Shown here in pieces: positions 1-9,100 of a stretch of DNA of 64,000 nucleotides. The translations under genes and the position numbers were made by a program. The notes under the pieces are model-generated. The model had not been told where the DNA came from. It was given only the letters and a program-made list of their open reading frames with translations, and ran no database searches. Position 1 is the first letter of the stretch. Every line of letters begins with the position of its first letter. This stretch comes from Paraburkholderia sp. PGU19 (GTDB taxonomy: Bacteria > Pseudomonadota > Gammaproteobacteria > Burkholderiales > Burkholderiaceae): NCBI RefSeq assembly GCF_013426915.1, contig NZ_AP023182.1:310001-374000 (forward strand). Reading direction: 5' to 3'.

Positions 1-210
1 GCAATGAAGCATAGTCGCGACATGCTGCTGCGGCATCCCCGTTGTTCCACTGGTTGGAACGGTGAAGGATCGTATCGCTTAACATCACTGTTCCATCAGT
101 TGAAACTTCGGTCTTGTCACAAGCGGATCGCAGCCGATAATTACCCCCAACGCACAGCACTTTGGGCGCGCCGGGTGCGCAGTGCACAACCGATAATGAG
201 TGGAGACATC

Positions 211-1536
211 ATGCACACAGCGCACACAGCGCCCCTGGATTCCGTATCTGATCGGCCCCGCGCCGAGGCCGTCTACCGCAAGGTCACCATCCGGCTTCTG
301 CCATTTCTTTTCATCTGCTATGTGTTCGCCTACATGGACCGCGCGAACATCGGCTTTGCGCATTTGCAGTTTTCACGCGATGTCGGGCTGTCGGATGCCG
401 CATTCGGGCTTGGCGTCGGACTCTTTTACGTCGGCTACATGCTATTCGAGGTGCCGAGCAATCTCTGGCTCGAACGCGTCGGCGTCAGGAAGACGCTGCT
501 GCGCATCATGGTGTTGTGGGGTCTCGTGTCCGCCGCAACGGCATTCGTGCAGACGCCGACGCAGTTCTACATCGCGCGCATATTGCTCGGCGCTGCCGAA
601 GCGGGCTTCTTTCCCGGCGTGATCCTTTACTTCACATACTGGTTTCCAGCGGCGCGCCGCGCGCGAGTGACGGCGATCTTCATGACGGCCATCTGCGTGT
701 CGGGAATCATCAGCGGCCCGGTTTCGGGGATGATCCTGAACACGCTGTCGGATTTCATGAATGTCAAAGGGTGGCAGTGGCTTTTCGTTCTCGAAGGCCT
801 GCCTTCCGTGATTGCGGGTCTGTTTGCGTATATGTATCTGACGGACCGCCCGGAGCAGGCAAGCTGGCTGTCATCGCATGAAAAGGACGTTCTGCTCGGC
901 GAATTGCGCCGTGATGCACAGACAAAAGCCGCGCGAGCTCATGCGTCGATCTGGGTTGCGCTGAAGGAACCGAAGTTCTACTTCCTGACTTTCGCGTACT
1001 TCAGCGTACCGTGGGCAAGCATCGTCGTGCACATCTGGGCACCCAGCGTGATCCAGAAAAGCGGTGTCACGAACTACTGGCACATTGGCCTGCTGTCGGC
1101 GATTCCTTATATCGTCGGTGCGGCTGCGATGTATCTGCTTGGCAGGAACTCCGACCGCATGCTCGAGCGTCGCTGGCACTTCATGGCGAGTTCGGTGATG
1201 GCAGCGTTGGGCGTCGTGTTGCTTCCGGCTTTCGCCAGCCACCCGGGTGCACTGGTCGCGCTGCTTTCCCTCGCGACGGCCGGCTATCTGGGCATGCTGT
1301 CGCTGTTCTGGACTATTCCGCCTGCGTATCTGTCCAGCACGGTTGCAGCAAGCGGGATTGGTCTCATCAGCAGCCTCGGGCAGTTCGGCGGCATTTCCGC
1401 GCCGACAGTCATCGGATTCGCTTCTACGCATTTCGGCAGCAGTGCGCTCGGCCTGTATGCGGTGGCGATCGTGTCGATTCTCGGCGGGCTTGCTATCGTG
1501 CTGGGTATTCCGGCTCGCGCCATCAGCGAGAAATAG
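211..1536 (+). CDS. MFS transporter, anion:cation symporter (ACS) type
   Basis: A 441-residue inner-membrane carrier of the major facilitator superfamily, with about twelve hydrophobic segments. The early stretch YMDRANIGFAH followed by FEVPSNLWLERVG is typical of the ACS subfamily, which imports organic acids such as tartrate, phthalate, galactonate or 4-hydroxyphenylacetate. The substrate cannot be told from sequence. The open frame continues upstream, but ATG 211 is preceded by GGAG at about 8 bases while earlier ATGs (4, 196) lack this, so I start there. It converges with the IclR gene, 12 bases away, which is the likely regulator. Confidence 0.85.
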   Translation: MHTAHTAPLDSVSDRPRAEAVYRKVTIRLLPFLFICYVFAYMDRANIGFAHLQFSRDVGLSDAAFGLGVGLFYVGYMLFEVPSNLWLERVGVRKTLLRIMVLWGLVSAATAFVQTPTQFYIARILLGAAEAGFFPGVILYFTYWFPAARRARVTAIFMTAICVSGIISGPVSGMILNTLSDFMNVKGWQWLFVLEGLPSVIAGLFAYMYLTDRPEQASWLSSHEKDVLLGELRRDAQTKAARAHASIWVALKEPKFYFLTFAYFSVPWASIVVHIWAPSVIQKSGVTNYWHIGLLSAIPYIVGAAAMYLLGRNSDRMLERRWHFMASSVMAALGVVLLPAFASHPGALVALLSLATAGYLGMLSLFWTIPPAYLSSTVAASGIGLISSLGQFGGISAPTVIGFASTHFGSSALGLYAVAIVSILGGLAIVLGIPARAISEK

Positions 1537-1548
1537 TAGACAGGCGCG

Positions 1549-2346
1549 CTATCCCTCGATATGCATCGTCGCGATAACGATCTCGTCGCGCAGGCGAAGC
1601 AGTGGCGGCGCAAGCGAATCCACCACCGACTCTAACGAATCGACCGTACGCACACTGAAGTTGAGCACCGTTAGCCGATGCCCCGGTATGGCAAGCGGTG
1701 CCGCAAGCGAAACCACCTCAGGCTGCCAGGTGGCAACGCAATATCCGCGCTGATGGACGGCCCGCACGGCATCGGCGATCTCCTTCTCCAGCGCGGCCCA
1801 CCCTGCGCGCTTGCGGCGCCTGAAACGCTCGATCATCGACATGAAGTCTGCCGGCGATTGCATCGCGAGCCACGCCCGTCCCAGCGATGTCAGTTCCATC
1901 GGCACACGTTGGCCGGAAACGACTGTACGCAGCGACGCGCGCGGACTATAGCGGACCGACTCCAGATACACCATGTCCTCACCGTCTGCACCTGCTATTC
2001 CAACATTAATCCGCAAGCGTTGTGCCGTATCGCGCATCATCGGTGCAGCCGCTTGCAGCAACGTCGACCCGCTTCGCATAGCCTGCGCGACACTGAGCAC
2101 GGGAATGCCCAGCCTGTACGCGCGTCGCGTTGCATCGTGCTCCAGAAAACCGGCCTCAACCAGTGTGGCCGCAAGACGGCTTACTGTCGCCTTCGGCAAG
2201 CCCGTGCGCTCGACAAGATCGCTGTTGGACAGCAAGGTGGCGCCCGGACCGAATGCGCGCAGAATGTCGATTCCACGATCGAGCGAGCGGTTTAACGAAC
2301 TGGATGAGTCACGTCGTGGCGAAGTCGTGTCGAAACTGGATGGCAT
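1549..2346 (-). CDS. IclR-family transcriptional regulator
   Basis: A 265-residue regulator. Residues about 22-85 form the IclR winged helix (LDRGIDILRAF, then NSDLVERTGLPKATVSRLAATL), and the rest is the effector-binding IclR domain with the YLESVRYSP and RVPMELTSLGRAWLA region that lines the ligand pocket. Family members bind as dimers or tetramers and usually control an adjacent catabolic or transport gene. The tail-to-tail MFS gene is the obvious candidate target. Length and domain order are normal. Confidence 0.9.
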   Translation of the reverse strand: MPSSFDTTSPRRDSSSSLNRSLDRGIDILRAFGPGATLLSNSDLVERTGLPKATVSRLAATLVEAGFLEHDATRRAYRLGIPVLSVAQAMRSGSTLLQAAAPMMRDTAQRLRINVGIAGADGEDMVYLESVRYSPRASLRTVVSGQRVPMELTSLGRAWLAMQSPADFMSMIERFRRRKRAGWAALEKEIADAVRAVHQRGYCVATWQPEVVSLAAPLAIPGHRLTVLNFSVRTVDSLESVVDSLAPPLLRLRDEIVIATMHIEG

Positions 2347-2602
2347 CCTGTATCAGTCGGTAGTGGTTCGCGGCGACACCCGAAATATTGCGCTGATGTC
2401 AGCTAGCTACGTTATCAAAGATTAGTGCTGCCGCAAACGTTCCTACATCCCAGTTCCGCTCGATGCTGCAGCAGCGGGAACCCACAGGATCATTTTCCAA
2501 TGAAAAGCACGCAGTCATGATGTGGCGCCCCACGCGCTCAGCGCGGGCGCCCGTCCTCACGACTTCCGAAGGGAACTGTCCTAGCCATGGATTGATTAAG
2601 AT

Positions 2603-2917
2603 TTAGCGGAGCAGGACAGTCAGAACGGAGGCGCACCAGTGACGGAAGGCTGTTGCCCGACCATAGTTTACCTGGTATCCGACTGCGACGACCGCCCGGT
2701 GACTCAATAGGCATTTGCAGCGGTCGGACGACCTGACGTCTTTTGCACGCTCAATGTCGCCCGTCGTGCCTGCTTGCCGGAGCAACTTGGCCGCCTGTTC
2801 GAGACTCGTGCCGAACAGGTGGGCAACCTGATGTAATTCGAACCAGGCTGCGCTCTCGTCGAGCCTTCCATCGATTTTCCTGCTGCTCGACGCACAAACA
2901 TACTTTACCGACTTCAT
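2603..2917 (-). CDS. RhuM-like small protein (copy 1)
   Basis: A 104-residue protein. The central and C-terminal part aligns by eye with the N-terminal domain of the Virulence_RhuM family: AWFELHQVAHLFGTS matches the WLSQAQMAELF region, and VAVGYQVNYGRATAFRHW matches VGYRVxxxRGTQFRxW. RhuM proteins are usually over 300 residues, so this is an isolated domain, not a full RhuM. An AGGAGG-type ribosome site sits about 9 bases before ATG 2917, so it is probably translated. A clear paralogue lies at 18862-19179. Function unknown; the RhuM assignment is from memory of the family consensus. Confidence 0.6.
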   Translation of the reverse strand: MKSVKYVCASSSRKIDGRLDESAAWFELHQVAHLFGTSLEQAAKLLRQAGTTGDIERAKDVRSSDRCKCLLSHRAVVAVGYQVNYGRATAFRHWCASVLTVLLR

Positions 2918-3281
2918 CGTGCACGCTCCTCCTAGTCGTTCGCACCATCAGCAGAATCGTTCCGCACGCTGTTATCGAATCGTACTTCCTTTGACCGCAC
3001 CTCTATTTAACAGGCCCCGTGCATCCCGCCGATAGAACAAATCCGCCCATGTTAGGGAACTGCGTCGCCAATCCGCCGGATATCGGAAAGACATGACACC
3101 ACCCACGGGAACGCTCCGTTCGTCGCAGCCCGACCTCGGGCGAGCAACATCCGGTAGCCCCTCGCCAGCATTTGTGACTGAAGCTTGCAAACTTCAGCGC
3201 AAATGCCTTCGCACCATGAGGCAACTCCACAGCCCTTAGCCAGCGCTCAGGCGGGCAATGCTCCCGGCAGGTCTTCAATCA
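2918..3281. other. Intergenic stretch without a supported gene
   Basis: Between the RhuM-like gene and the 3' end of the CobW-type GTPase. Open frames here have no recognisable similarity and no ribosome site that I can see. The first 25 bases hold the leader and ribosome site of the RhuM-like gene. Confidence 0.5.
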
Positions 3282-4259
3282 CTAATGGTCGAACCAGGTT
3301 ACCGAGTGTTGCGTGGGAATCGCCTCCAAATCCTGCCTGCCACAATCCCTCGCGATGAGGATGACACCCAGCGGCGCGGGCGAGCTTGGACTGAGACGGC
3401 GCGGTGCAGAGAATGTAGTTCCTACGCTTTGCAACAAAATCCGGTCGCTTCGATTATCCCCGGCAACAATCGCCTTGATTCGTAGTAGCCGCTCGCCGAG
3501 CGCGCCGGCTATGTTTTCCAGCCAGTCAAGCGTTGTTTCCCACGACTCATTTTCGTCGAGCTTAGCTCGAAACACACGGACTCTCGGGTGGAGCAATCGA
3601 CGAGGCGTTGGTCGCGTGGATTGGTCAGTGACGGGTACCGGCGCTCCACCGTCTGGCGGAAGAAACGCTTCGCGTGCGCGACCTGATGCCGAGAACTCGT
3701 TGACGACTCTTGCAAGCGGGTTGGCAGCTGTCACGGATTCAAATGCCTCGTCGCGCCTGGCACTCGATACGAGGTCGACCTTGGTGAGAACGACTGTGCT
3801 GGCAGCGGCCAGTTGCGCCACAGCGTTCTCAAAGTCATCGGTCGACAACGACGGTCGACTGCAATCGTAGGTCGTAACCAGATGCAGCTTAAGCCGTAGG
3901 TCAGCGAGTTCCTGCAGTGATGAAACAATGGGCCCAGGCCGCGAGAGACCGCTGCATTCCAGGACGATGCGGGCGAATGGACCCTGCCCCGAGAGCCGAC
4001 GTGACTCGACCAAGTCTTGCACCGTGGTCACCAGGTCGTTCGTCAATGAACAGCACACACAACCGTTACTAAGCGTGGCCATCGACATTCCGCGCGCCGA
4101 CTCAGAGAGCACAGCCCCGTCGATGTTTATCTCGCCCGCCTCGTTGACAATGATGGCGGTGTCGGTCGCGATCTCGCTGGCGAGCAGGCCCTCAAGCAGC
4201 GTGGTCTTCCCGCTACCCAGCATGCCTGAGACGATAATGAATTGAGGTCCATATTGCAT
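3282..4259 (-). CDS. CobW/COG0523-type G3E GTPase, putative metallochaperone
   Basis: About 325 residues. It begins with a P-loop (GMLGSGKTTLLEGLL), then NEAGEINIDGAVL and the metal-binding CxCC signature (NGCVCCSL), ending with a CobW C-terminal domain. These GTPases deliver metal (often zinc or cobalt) to a client enzyme. ATG 4259 has an AGGGG site about 4 bases upstream; a GTG at 4271 would overlap the amidohydrolase stop in a GTGA. It is the last gene of the gabT arm, directly after a metal-dependent amidohydrolase, which is the plausible client. The CxCC motif and P-loop are seen; the client is inference. Confidence 0.85.
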   Translation of the reverse strand: MQYGPQFIIVSGMLGSGKTTLLEGLLASEIATDTAIIVNEAGEINIDGAVLSESARGMSMATLSNGCVCCSLTNDLVTTVQDLVESRRLSGQGPFARIVLECSGLSRPGPIVSSLQELADLRLKLHLVTTYDCSRPSLSTDDFENAVAQLAAASTVVLTKVDLVSSARRDEAFESVTAANPLARVVNEFSASGRAREAFLPPDGGAPVPVTDQSTRPTPRRLLHPRVRVFRAKLDENESWETTLDWLENIAGALGERLLRIKAIVAGDNRSDRILLQSVGTTFSAPRRLSPSSPAPLGVILIARDCGRQDLEAIPTQHSVTWFDH

Positions 4260-4267
4260 GCTGCCCC

Positions 4268-5869
4268 TCACCGCGTGCGTTGATTCGCAGGCGACGGCCA
4301 GCTACCTGCGACCATTTCGCGGACGTCGGACAGCAGTTCGTCGACGTCGTAGACCATTCCACCTCGAATTGTCTTCAGCAGGCAACGTTTGTATTCAGGG
4401 CCGTTGGTTTGTTCATTCAATCTGACCGTGCCAGTGCCATACAGCAGCTTGAAGTCGGTCAACGGGTTCTGGTCATGGACAAGGATGTCGGCACGCTTGC
4501 CGACTTCTAGCGTTCCTGCGTCGTCCAGAATCCCGAGGAGTTCAGCCGCGTGCGACGTGGCCGCTCGCAGCACCTCGAGAGGTGAGAATCCTGCTTCCTG
4601 GAAAAGCTCGAGCTCACGAACAAAGCCGAAGCCGTAGATTTGGTACATGAAACCAGAGTCGCTTCCTGCGCAAACGCGCCCGCCGCGATTCTTGTACTCG
4701 TTGAGGAAAGTCATGAGGATGCGGAAGCTCTCCTTCCACTCGACCTCGTTCTTTACGGACCAGCGATAGAAGTACGCACCGTGCCCGCCGCGTTGGGGCT
4801 GGAAATACTTCCACGTGGTGCTGTCAGTATATTCATCGTGCCAGTCAGCACGGCGCGCACGCATCAGGTCACGATTACTGTCGTAAACATTCATCGTCGG
4901 AACGAAGGTGTGTCCCGCTTCCAGGAAGGCCTCGATTACCTCATTCCACTTTGCGCTGCCAGGCCTGGCTGCTTGCAGAAAGGTCTGGCCAGCCGTCGCA
5001 AACCGCATGTATTCATCGTTGTAGTTGTAGTCGTCACTGACCGACTGGAGAGTGCGACCGTCAAACAGCGCCTCCGGGATACCGTACGCGTGCTCGGTGC
5101 TTGTCAGTCCCCAGCGGGCTGTACGCAACGCATTCATGCGCCCCACCGACAGCTGCGCGTGGTGGCAGCAGGTGCGCAGCCCGAGCTTCCTGCTTTCGTC
5201 GAGCGCGGATTCCATGATTGCGGGAGGCGCGCCAAAGAACTTGACGCCTCGCGCCCCTTTCGCGTGTGCCTTGCGCAACCATTCACGTCCTTGCTCGGGC
5301 GTGAAGATGGTCTTCAGGTAATCGTTGACCGCCGGAAAGTAGACGTACGGATATAGCGTCGGAGCAGCAATCTGCCCCTCATCGGCCGCTGCCGCCTGCT
5401 GCTGCGTCCAGGCAAGGCCGTTCATCGTCCCAGCCTCACGTACGCTCGTGACACCATGAGCCAGCCAGAGCTTGTAGATATAGTCTGCCGGCAACATCTC
5501 GCCGTTCTCCGCGTGGAACGGCGTGCCGATATGCGCGTGGCAATCTATAAAGCCCGGTGTTACGAATTTTCCGGAGCAGTCAATCTCGTGGTCGCCTGCG
5601 ACCGGACGACGTGCCGGATTGATGGGCAACCCGGGCACGCCGACCGCGGCTACCTGAGCAATGCGTCCGTCCTCGACGACAATATCCGCTGGCCCCCAAG
5701 GCGGCGCTCCTGTCCCATCGATGACCATTGCGCCGCGCAGAACGAGCCGACGAAATGGACCGAGGCCGCGGTCTCGCTTTGTCGCGGCCTGCACCTGTCC
5801 CAAACCTTTTTTGGCGAAACCAGCGACCATTTCTTCGCCAACTTCAATCTCTGCTTCAGGCGCGTTCAT
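4268..5869 (-). CDS. Metal-dependent amidohydrolase
   Basis: A 533-residue cytoplasmic hydrolase of the amidohydrolase superfamily (imidazolonepropionase-like group). The metal-ligand signature GFIDCHAHIG is near residue 110; later histidines in TCCHHAQLS and STEHAYGI fit the barrel ligands, and AGSDSGFMYQIYGFG supplies the late Asp region. A GGAG ribosome site precedes ATG 5869. It sits 48 bases after csaA and overlaps or abuts the GTPase gene, so is part of the gabT operon. Substrate unknown; hydrolysis of a lactam or cyclic amide feeding GABA-type intermediates would suit the context but is inference. Confidence 0.82.
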   Translation of the reverse strand: MNAPEAEIEVGEEMVAGFAKKGLGQVQAATKRDRGLGPFRRLVLRGAMVIDGTGAPPWGPADIVVEDGRIAQVAAVGVPGLPINPARRPVAGDHEIDCSGKFVTPGFIDCHAHIGTPFHAENGEMLPADYIYKLWLAHGVTSVREAGTMNGLAWTQQQAAAADEGQIAAPTLYPYVYFPAVNDYLKTIFTPEQGREWLRKAHAKGARGVKFFGAPPAIMESALDESRKLGLRTCCHHAQLSVGRMNALRTARWGLTSTEHAYGIPEALFDGRTLQSVSDDYNYNDEYMRFATAGQTFLQAARPGSAKWNEVIEAFLEAGHTFVPTMNVYDSNRDLMRARRADWHDEYTDSTTWKYFQPQRGGHGAYFYRWSVKNEVEWKESFRILMTFLNEYKNRGGRVCAGSDSGFMYQIYGFGFVRELELFQEAGFSPLEVLRAATSHAAELLGILDDAGTLEVGKRADILVHDQNPLTDFKLLYGTGTVRLNEQTNGPEYKRCLLKTIRGGMVYDVDELLSDVREMVAGSWPSPANQRTR

Positions 5870-5917
5870 GTTGTCTCCGTGACAGGTTTGGCCCTCGCGG
5901 GCATCAGCGGCAATCCT

Positions 5918-6256
5918 TCAGAAAACCTTCGTACCAAGCGCGACGTCGCGCTCAGGCTTCAGAAAGACAACCGCGCCATTGGCCTGCTCAACGCCAAGCA
6001 TAAGAACCTCAGACTTGAAACCCGCGATACGACGACTGCCGAGGTTCACTGCACCGATGACCATTTGCCCGACCAGTTCTTCAGCTTCGTACAGCGCTGT
6101 GTACTGACCGCTCGTCGATAGCTCACCAAGGTCACCAAAATCAATCCAGATCTTGTAGGCAGGCTTACGTGCCTCGGTATTCAATTCGACTCGTGCAATG
6201 CGACCAGCCCGCATGTCGACCATTGAAAATGCTTCGTAGGGAGTCGTATCACTCAT
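5918..6256 (-). CDS. csaA: CsaA-type tRNA-binding-domain chaperone
   Basis: A 112-residue single-domain OB-fold protein that matches CsaA: MVDMRAGRIARVELN at the start, IDFGDLGELSTSGQYT in the middle, GAVNLGSRRIAGFKSEVL near the end. Family members are dimeric, bind peptides or tRNA-like RNA, and have been linked to protein export. The open frame extends upstream to 6385 without homology, but the family length fits the ATG at 6256. It lies between the ALDH-like gene and the amidohydrolase, an unusual operon setting for csaA. Confidence 0.85.
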   Translation of the reverse strand: MSDTTPYEAFSMVDMRAGRIARVELNTEARKPAYKIWIDFGDLGELSTSGQYTALYEAEELVGQMVIGAVNLGSRRIAGFKSEVLMLGVEQANGAVVFLKPERDVALGTKVF

Positions 6257-6341
6257 GTTGTCACTGTCAGAAAATATTGATTCAAAGCCCAACAAGAACA
6301 CTCCGACATCGAACTGCGTTCGGGCGGAAGTAGCTCCGTTG

Positions 6342-7544
6342 CTATACCGGTGCTTCGGTGTTCCGCATTTCCACTGCCCGCACATCGGATGGGTGTTTGT
6401 ATCTGACTACAGGGAGCAGAGGACCTTCGAGTTCCTCCTGGCAAACGCGCATGGATGGTTGAACATAGTCCAGAATGATTGGGCGAAAATGTCGACGCTC
6501 AGCCGTACGTTCGAAAATCGGAAGCGTCGCACCATGGGCTACCGCGTCTTCGATTTGTTCCTCAACAAGCGTCGCCGCAACGTCGTCGATAAGCGGTCCG
6601 ACGTCGGTTTGCTCGTCAAGCGGGTCTCCGACGCGCAGTCGATTTGCGTGCTCGACGAGCGTCGAGACGACCGAATCCGCAATCGAGTCGTGAACATAAA
6701 GACACGATACGCGTTCGGCTTCTGCGCGCAAAGGAGGAAAGAATGCTCGGTGTATGACCGCGTCGCATGTGGATTCGAGGTTCAAATTTTCATCTACGAC
6801 CAGCGGAGCCCGGCTGACCGTTGTTATCGTCGCAGGCATCAATGCTTCGTCGCACGCACGCAAGATGTAGCTTCCCACCTCGCGGCTCCCTCGAAACCTC
6901 ACTTCGCTGACGCGAGAATCCATGAGTGCCAGACGAAGCATTCCAATGTCATCTGTCGAAGACACGACGCTTAATAAGCCGTCCAGTTCGCTACCTTCAT
7001 TCCACAACGATGCAAGCGACAACAATGTGAGCGAGGCACGGGAAGACGGCTTCACTACCAGCGCGCGTCCCGCGCCCAGGACGGCGACGGCCTCCGTTGC
7101 CAACGACAGCACGGGGTCACACCAGTTCAATATGCTGAAGGTAGTTCGCGATGCAGTTGCCTCGGGCGACAGCGGCACCGCAGCGCTAGGACAGTACAGG
7201 TCGAGAGTCGCCAGAGCCGCCAGCACTTCAAGACGAGCAAACCTGATTGGCTTGCCGGTCTCGTGGCTGATGAGGCGCGCCAACTGCTCACGTTGTACAG
7301 CAATCCTTCTGGCCCAGACGCACAATCGCTCCTGGACGGTTCGTGTGTTTTGCAGAGAACCGGCAACGATTGAGGCTCTTTCGAAGCTGGCCGAGACGGT
7401 CCGACAGTCGGTGTCGGGCACGCTACCAACGACCGTACCGTCGAAAGGGCTGCTGATGTCAAAACGGCGTGTGACGCTGGCCCGCACGCTGGACGAGCGC
7501 GCGGGCAACGGGTGACTTACCGCGGTGAACTGTCCGTCTTGCAT
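6342..7544 (-). CDS. ALDH-like protein lacking catalytic residues, C-terminally truncated
   Basis: 400 residues with the aldehyde dehydrogenase fold signature: SHETGKPI (residues 93-100), VVKPS (163-167), FRGSREVG (217-224), DVGPLID (314-320) and the EELEGP region (370-375). Aligned against the SSADH in the same window, the catalytic cysteine position is Ala276, the general-base glutamate is Thr241, and the PWNFP asparagine region reads LNWCDPV. The last 70-80 residues of the family are missing, and only about 85 bases separate its stop from csaA. It follows gabT by 3 bases. It cannot be a normal dehydrogenase; either a decaying gene or a non-catalytic partner. The open frame itself is intact. 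Confidence 0.75.
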   Translation of the reverse strand: MQDGQFTAVSHPLPARSSSVRASVTRRFDISSPFDGTVVGSVPDTDCRTVSASFERASIVAGSLQNTRTVQERLCVWARRIAVQREQLARLISHETGKPIRFARLEVLAALATLDLYCPSAAVPLSPEATASRTTFSILNWCDPVLSLATEAVAVLGAGRALVVKPSSRASLTLLSLASLWNEGSELDGLLSVVSSTDDIGMLRLALMDSRVSEVRFRGSREVGSYILRACDEALMPATITTVSRAPLVVDENLNLESTCDAVIHRAFFPPLRAEAERVSCLYVHDSIADSVVSTLVEHANRLRVGDPLDEQTDVGPLIDDVAATLVEEQIEDAVAHGATLPIFERTAERRHFRPIILDYVQPSMRVCQEELEGPLLPVVRYKHPSDVRAVEMRNTEAPV

Positions 7545-7547
7545 CGC

Positions 7548-8846
7548 TTATGCTGCGGTCCTGGCCACGGCCAGCGCACGTCCAAACATACCGAGTGCGT
7601 CGGCTACGTCCTGGTCGGACACGGTCAGCGGCGAAAGAAAGCGCACGACGTTACGCTCGACACCGCACTTGATAATCAACAGGCCTTCTTCGCGTGCCGT
7701 ATCGAGCACTCGCTGAGTCAGCGCGCTGTCCGGCGTCTTGGCCTGAGCGTCGGAGACGAACTCTACAGCCACCATCGCGCCCGTCTGACGGATTTCGCCC
7801 ATCTCCGGATGCGAGGACTTGAGCTCCTCGAGGCCGACACGGAGTTGCTCGCCAATTTCGACACTGCGCTCCAGCAAGTCTTCTTGTTCGAAGATGTCGA
7901 GCACTGCATTCGCGGCCGCACACGCCAACGGGTTACCACCATAGGTTCCACCCAATCCGCCGGGAGTCGGCGCATCGACAATTTCAGCCCGGCCGACGAC
8001 GCCAGAGATGGGCAAGCCACCTGCGAGGCTTTTGGCCACCGTCACGAGGTCAGGCTGAATGCCCGAGTGCTGGAATCCGAACATCGTGCCGGTGCGGCCG
8101 AAGCCCGTCTGGATTTCATCGCAAATCAAAACGATTCCGTGCTTCGTCGTGAGTTCGCGCAGAGCCCGCATAAATTCGGCCGGCGCTGCGAGGAAGCCGC
8201 CGTCGCCCTGGACCGGCTCGAGAATAATCGCAGCGACACGGTCCGGTTGGATCTGCGTGCTGAAAATCGTCTCGAGAGCCTTCAAGGCGTCGTCTGACGA
8301 GATGCCGTGATATGCGTTCGGATACGGTGCGTGATAGACATCGGGCGCGAACGGTCCGAAGTTCTGCTTGTAGGGGGCGCTCATACCGGTGAGCGACATC
8401 CCGAGCAGCGTGCGGCCATGGAAACCACCGCGAAAAGCAATGACGCCGGGGCGATTCGTATAGCCGCGAGCAATCTTGATTGCGTTTTCGACGGCTTCTG
8501 CACCCGTGGTCAGGAAGACCGATTTATAGCCTTGCCCCGGCGCCACCAGTTCGGACAGGCGTGCTGCCAGGCGCAGGTACGGCTCGTAGCTCACAACCTG
8601 AAAGCACACATGCGAGAACGATTCGAGCTGTTGCTGCACGGCTGCGACGACGGCCGGGTGGTTATGACCAACGTTCAGAACGCCGATACCACCAACGAAA
8701 TCGAGGAATTTACGCCCGCTCTCGTCCCAGAGATAAGCACCTGCGGCACGCGTTGCAACGACCGGGTGTGCCGTCGCAACGCCGCGGGCAACGTAGGTTT
8801 GGCGAAGCGCGGCGGCGCTCTGAGCTTTTTCGAGACTCTTGTTCAT
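7548..8846 (-). CDS. gabT: 4-aminobutyrate aminotransferase
   Basis: A 432-residue class III PLP-dependent aminotransferase. It transfers the amino group of GABA (or a similar omega-amino acid) to 2-oxoglutarate, giving succinate semialdehyde and glutamate. Seen: [18 protein letters not shown], the acceptor loop [40 protein letters not shown] and the PLP lysine in [16 protein letters not shown] 8846 has AGGAGGT about 6 bases upstream, so is preferred over an ATG at 8888. First gene of the minus-strand arm; the product would feed GabD at 17270. Confidence 0.92.
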   Translation of the reverse strand: MNKSLEKAQSAAALRQTYVARGVATAHPVVATRAAGAYLWDESGRKFLDFVGGIGVLNVGHNHPAVVAAVQQQLESFSHVCFQVVSYEPYLRLAARLSELVAPGQGYKSVFLTTGAEAVENAIKIARGYTNRPGVIAFRGGFHGRTLLGMSLTGMSAPYKQNFGPFAPDVYHAPYPNAYHGISSDDALKALETIFSTQIQPDRVAAIILEPVQGDGGFLAAPAEFMRALRELTTKHGIVLICDEIQTGFGRTGTMFGFQHSGIQPDLVTVAKSLAGGLPISGVVGRAEIVDAPTPGGLGGTYGGNPLACAAANAVLDIFEQEDLLERSVEIGEQLRVGLEELKSSHPEMGEIRQTGAMVAVEFVSDAQAKTPDSALTQRVLDTAREEGLLIIKCGVERNVVRFLSPLTVSDQDVADALGMFGRALAVARTAA

Positions 8847-8873
8847 GAAATGACCTCCTGAGGTGGAACTCAT

Positions 8874-8881
8874 AGTAGGAA
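8874..8881. promoter_or_regulatory. Half-site of the TTCCTAC palindrome
   Basis: AGTAGGAA, a half of the palindrome seen complete at 12007-12025. It lies 28 bases upstream of the gabT start, which would place it in the leader or core promoter. By itself it could be chance; it is listed because three copies cluster within 90 bases. Confidence 0.4.
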
Positions 8882-8898
8882 GCCACAAACACAGAGAA

Positions 8899-8917
8899 CA
8901 TCTACTTTAAGTAGGAA
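8899..8917. promoter_or_regulatory. Candidate PucR-type operator in the gabT/permease divergent promoter
   Basis: The 19-base stretch CATCTACTTTAAGTAGGAA contains the palindrome CTACTT-T-AAGTAG and matches the perfect palindrome at 12007-12025 at 15 of 19 positions. It stands in the 250-base divergent region between gabT and the MHS permease. The PucR gene two positions away is the natural candidate to bind it; that link is inference. Confidence 0.6.
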
Positions 8918-8950
8918 TATGACCACGGATTTTCATCTATTTTGACGAAA

Positions 8951-8959
8951 TTCCTACTT
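8951..8959. promoter_or_regulatory. Half-site TTCCTACTT
   Basis: A nine-base match to the left arm and spacer start of the 12007 palindrome, about 34 bases from the 8899 site, on the permease-proximal side of the same divergent region. Its right arm is degenerate (GTATAC). Likely a secondary operator if the 8899 site is real. Confidence 0.4.
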
Positions 8960-9100
8960 CGTATACTAATCTTGAAGCTGCCGTTCCTATCAAACGTGGG
9001 TAGTTATGCGATTTCTGGCTGGCTTCAATGAGATACGGCTGGTTCCTGGCGAACCGCGCCGACCCATTGAAAAGAGCTTGAGCACGTACCGGGAGCGGAG

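Noticed and set aside
871..1431. Long minus-strand frame inside the MFS gene
   Set aside because: Arg/Glu/Gln-rich translation typical of the complement of GC-rich coding sequence; no motif, no ribosome site.
2440..2448. TTCCTACAT half-site near the IclR promoter
   Set aside because: No second arm and no PucR-linked gene beside it.
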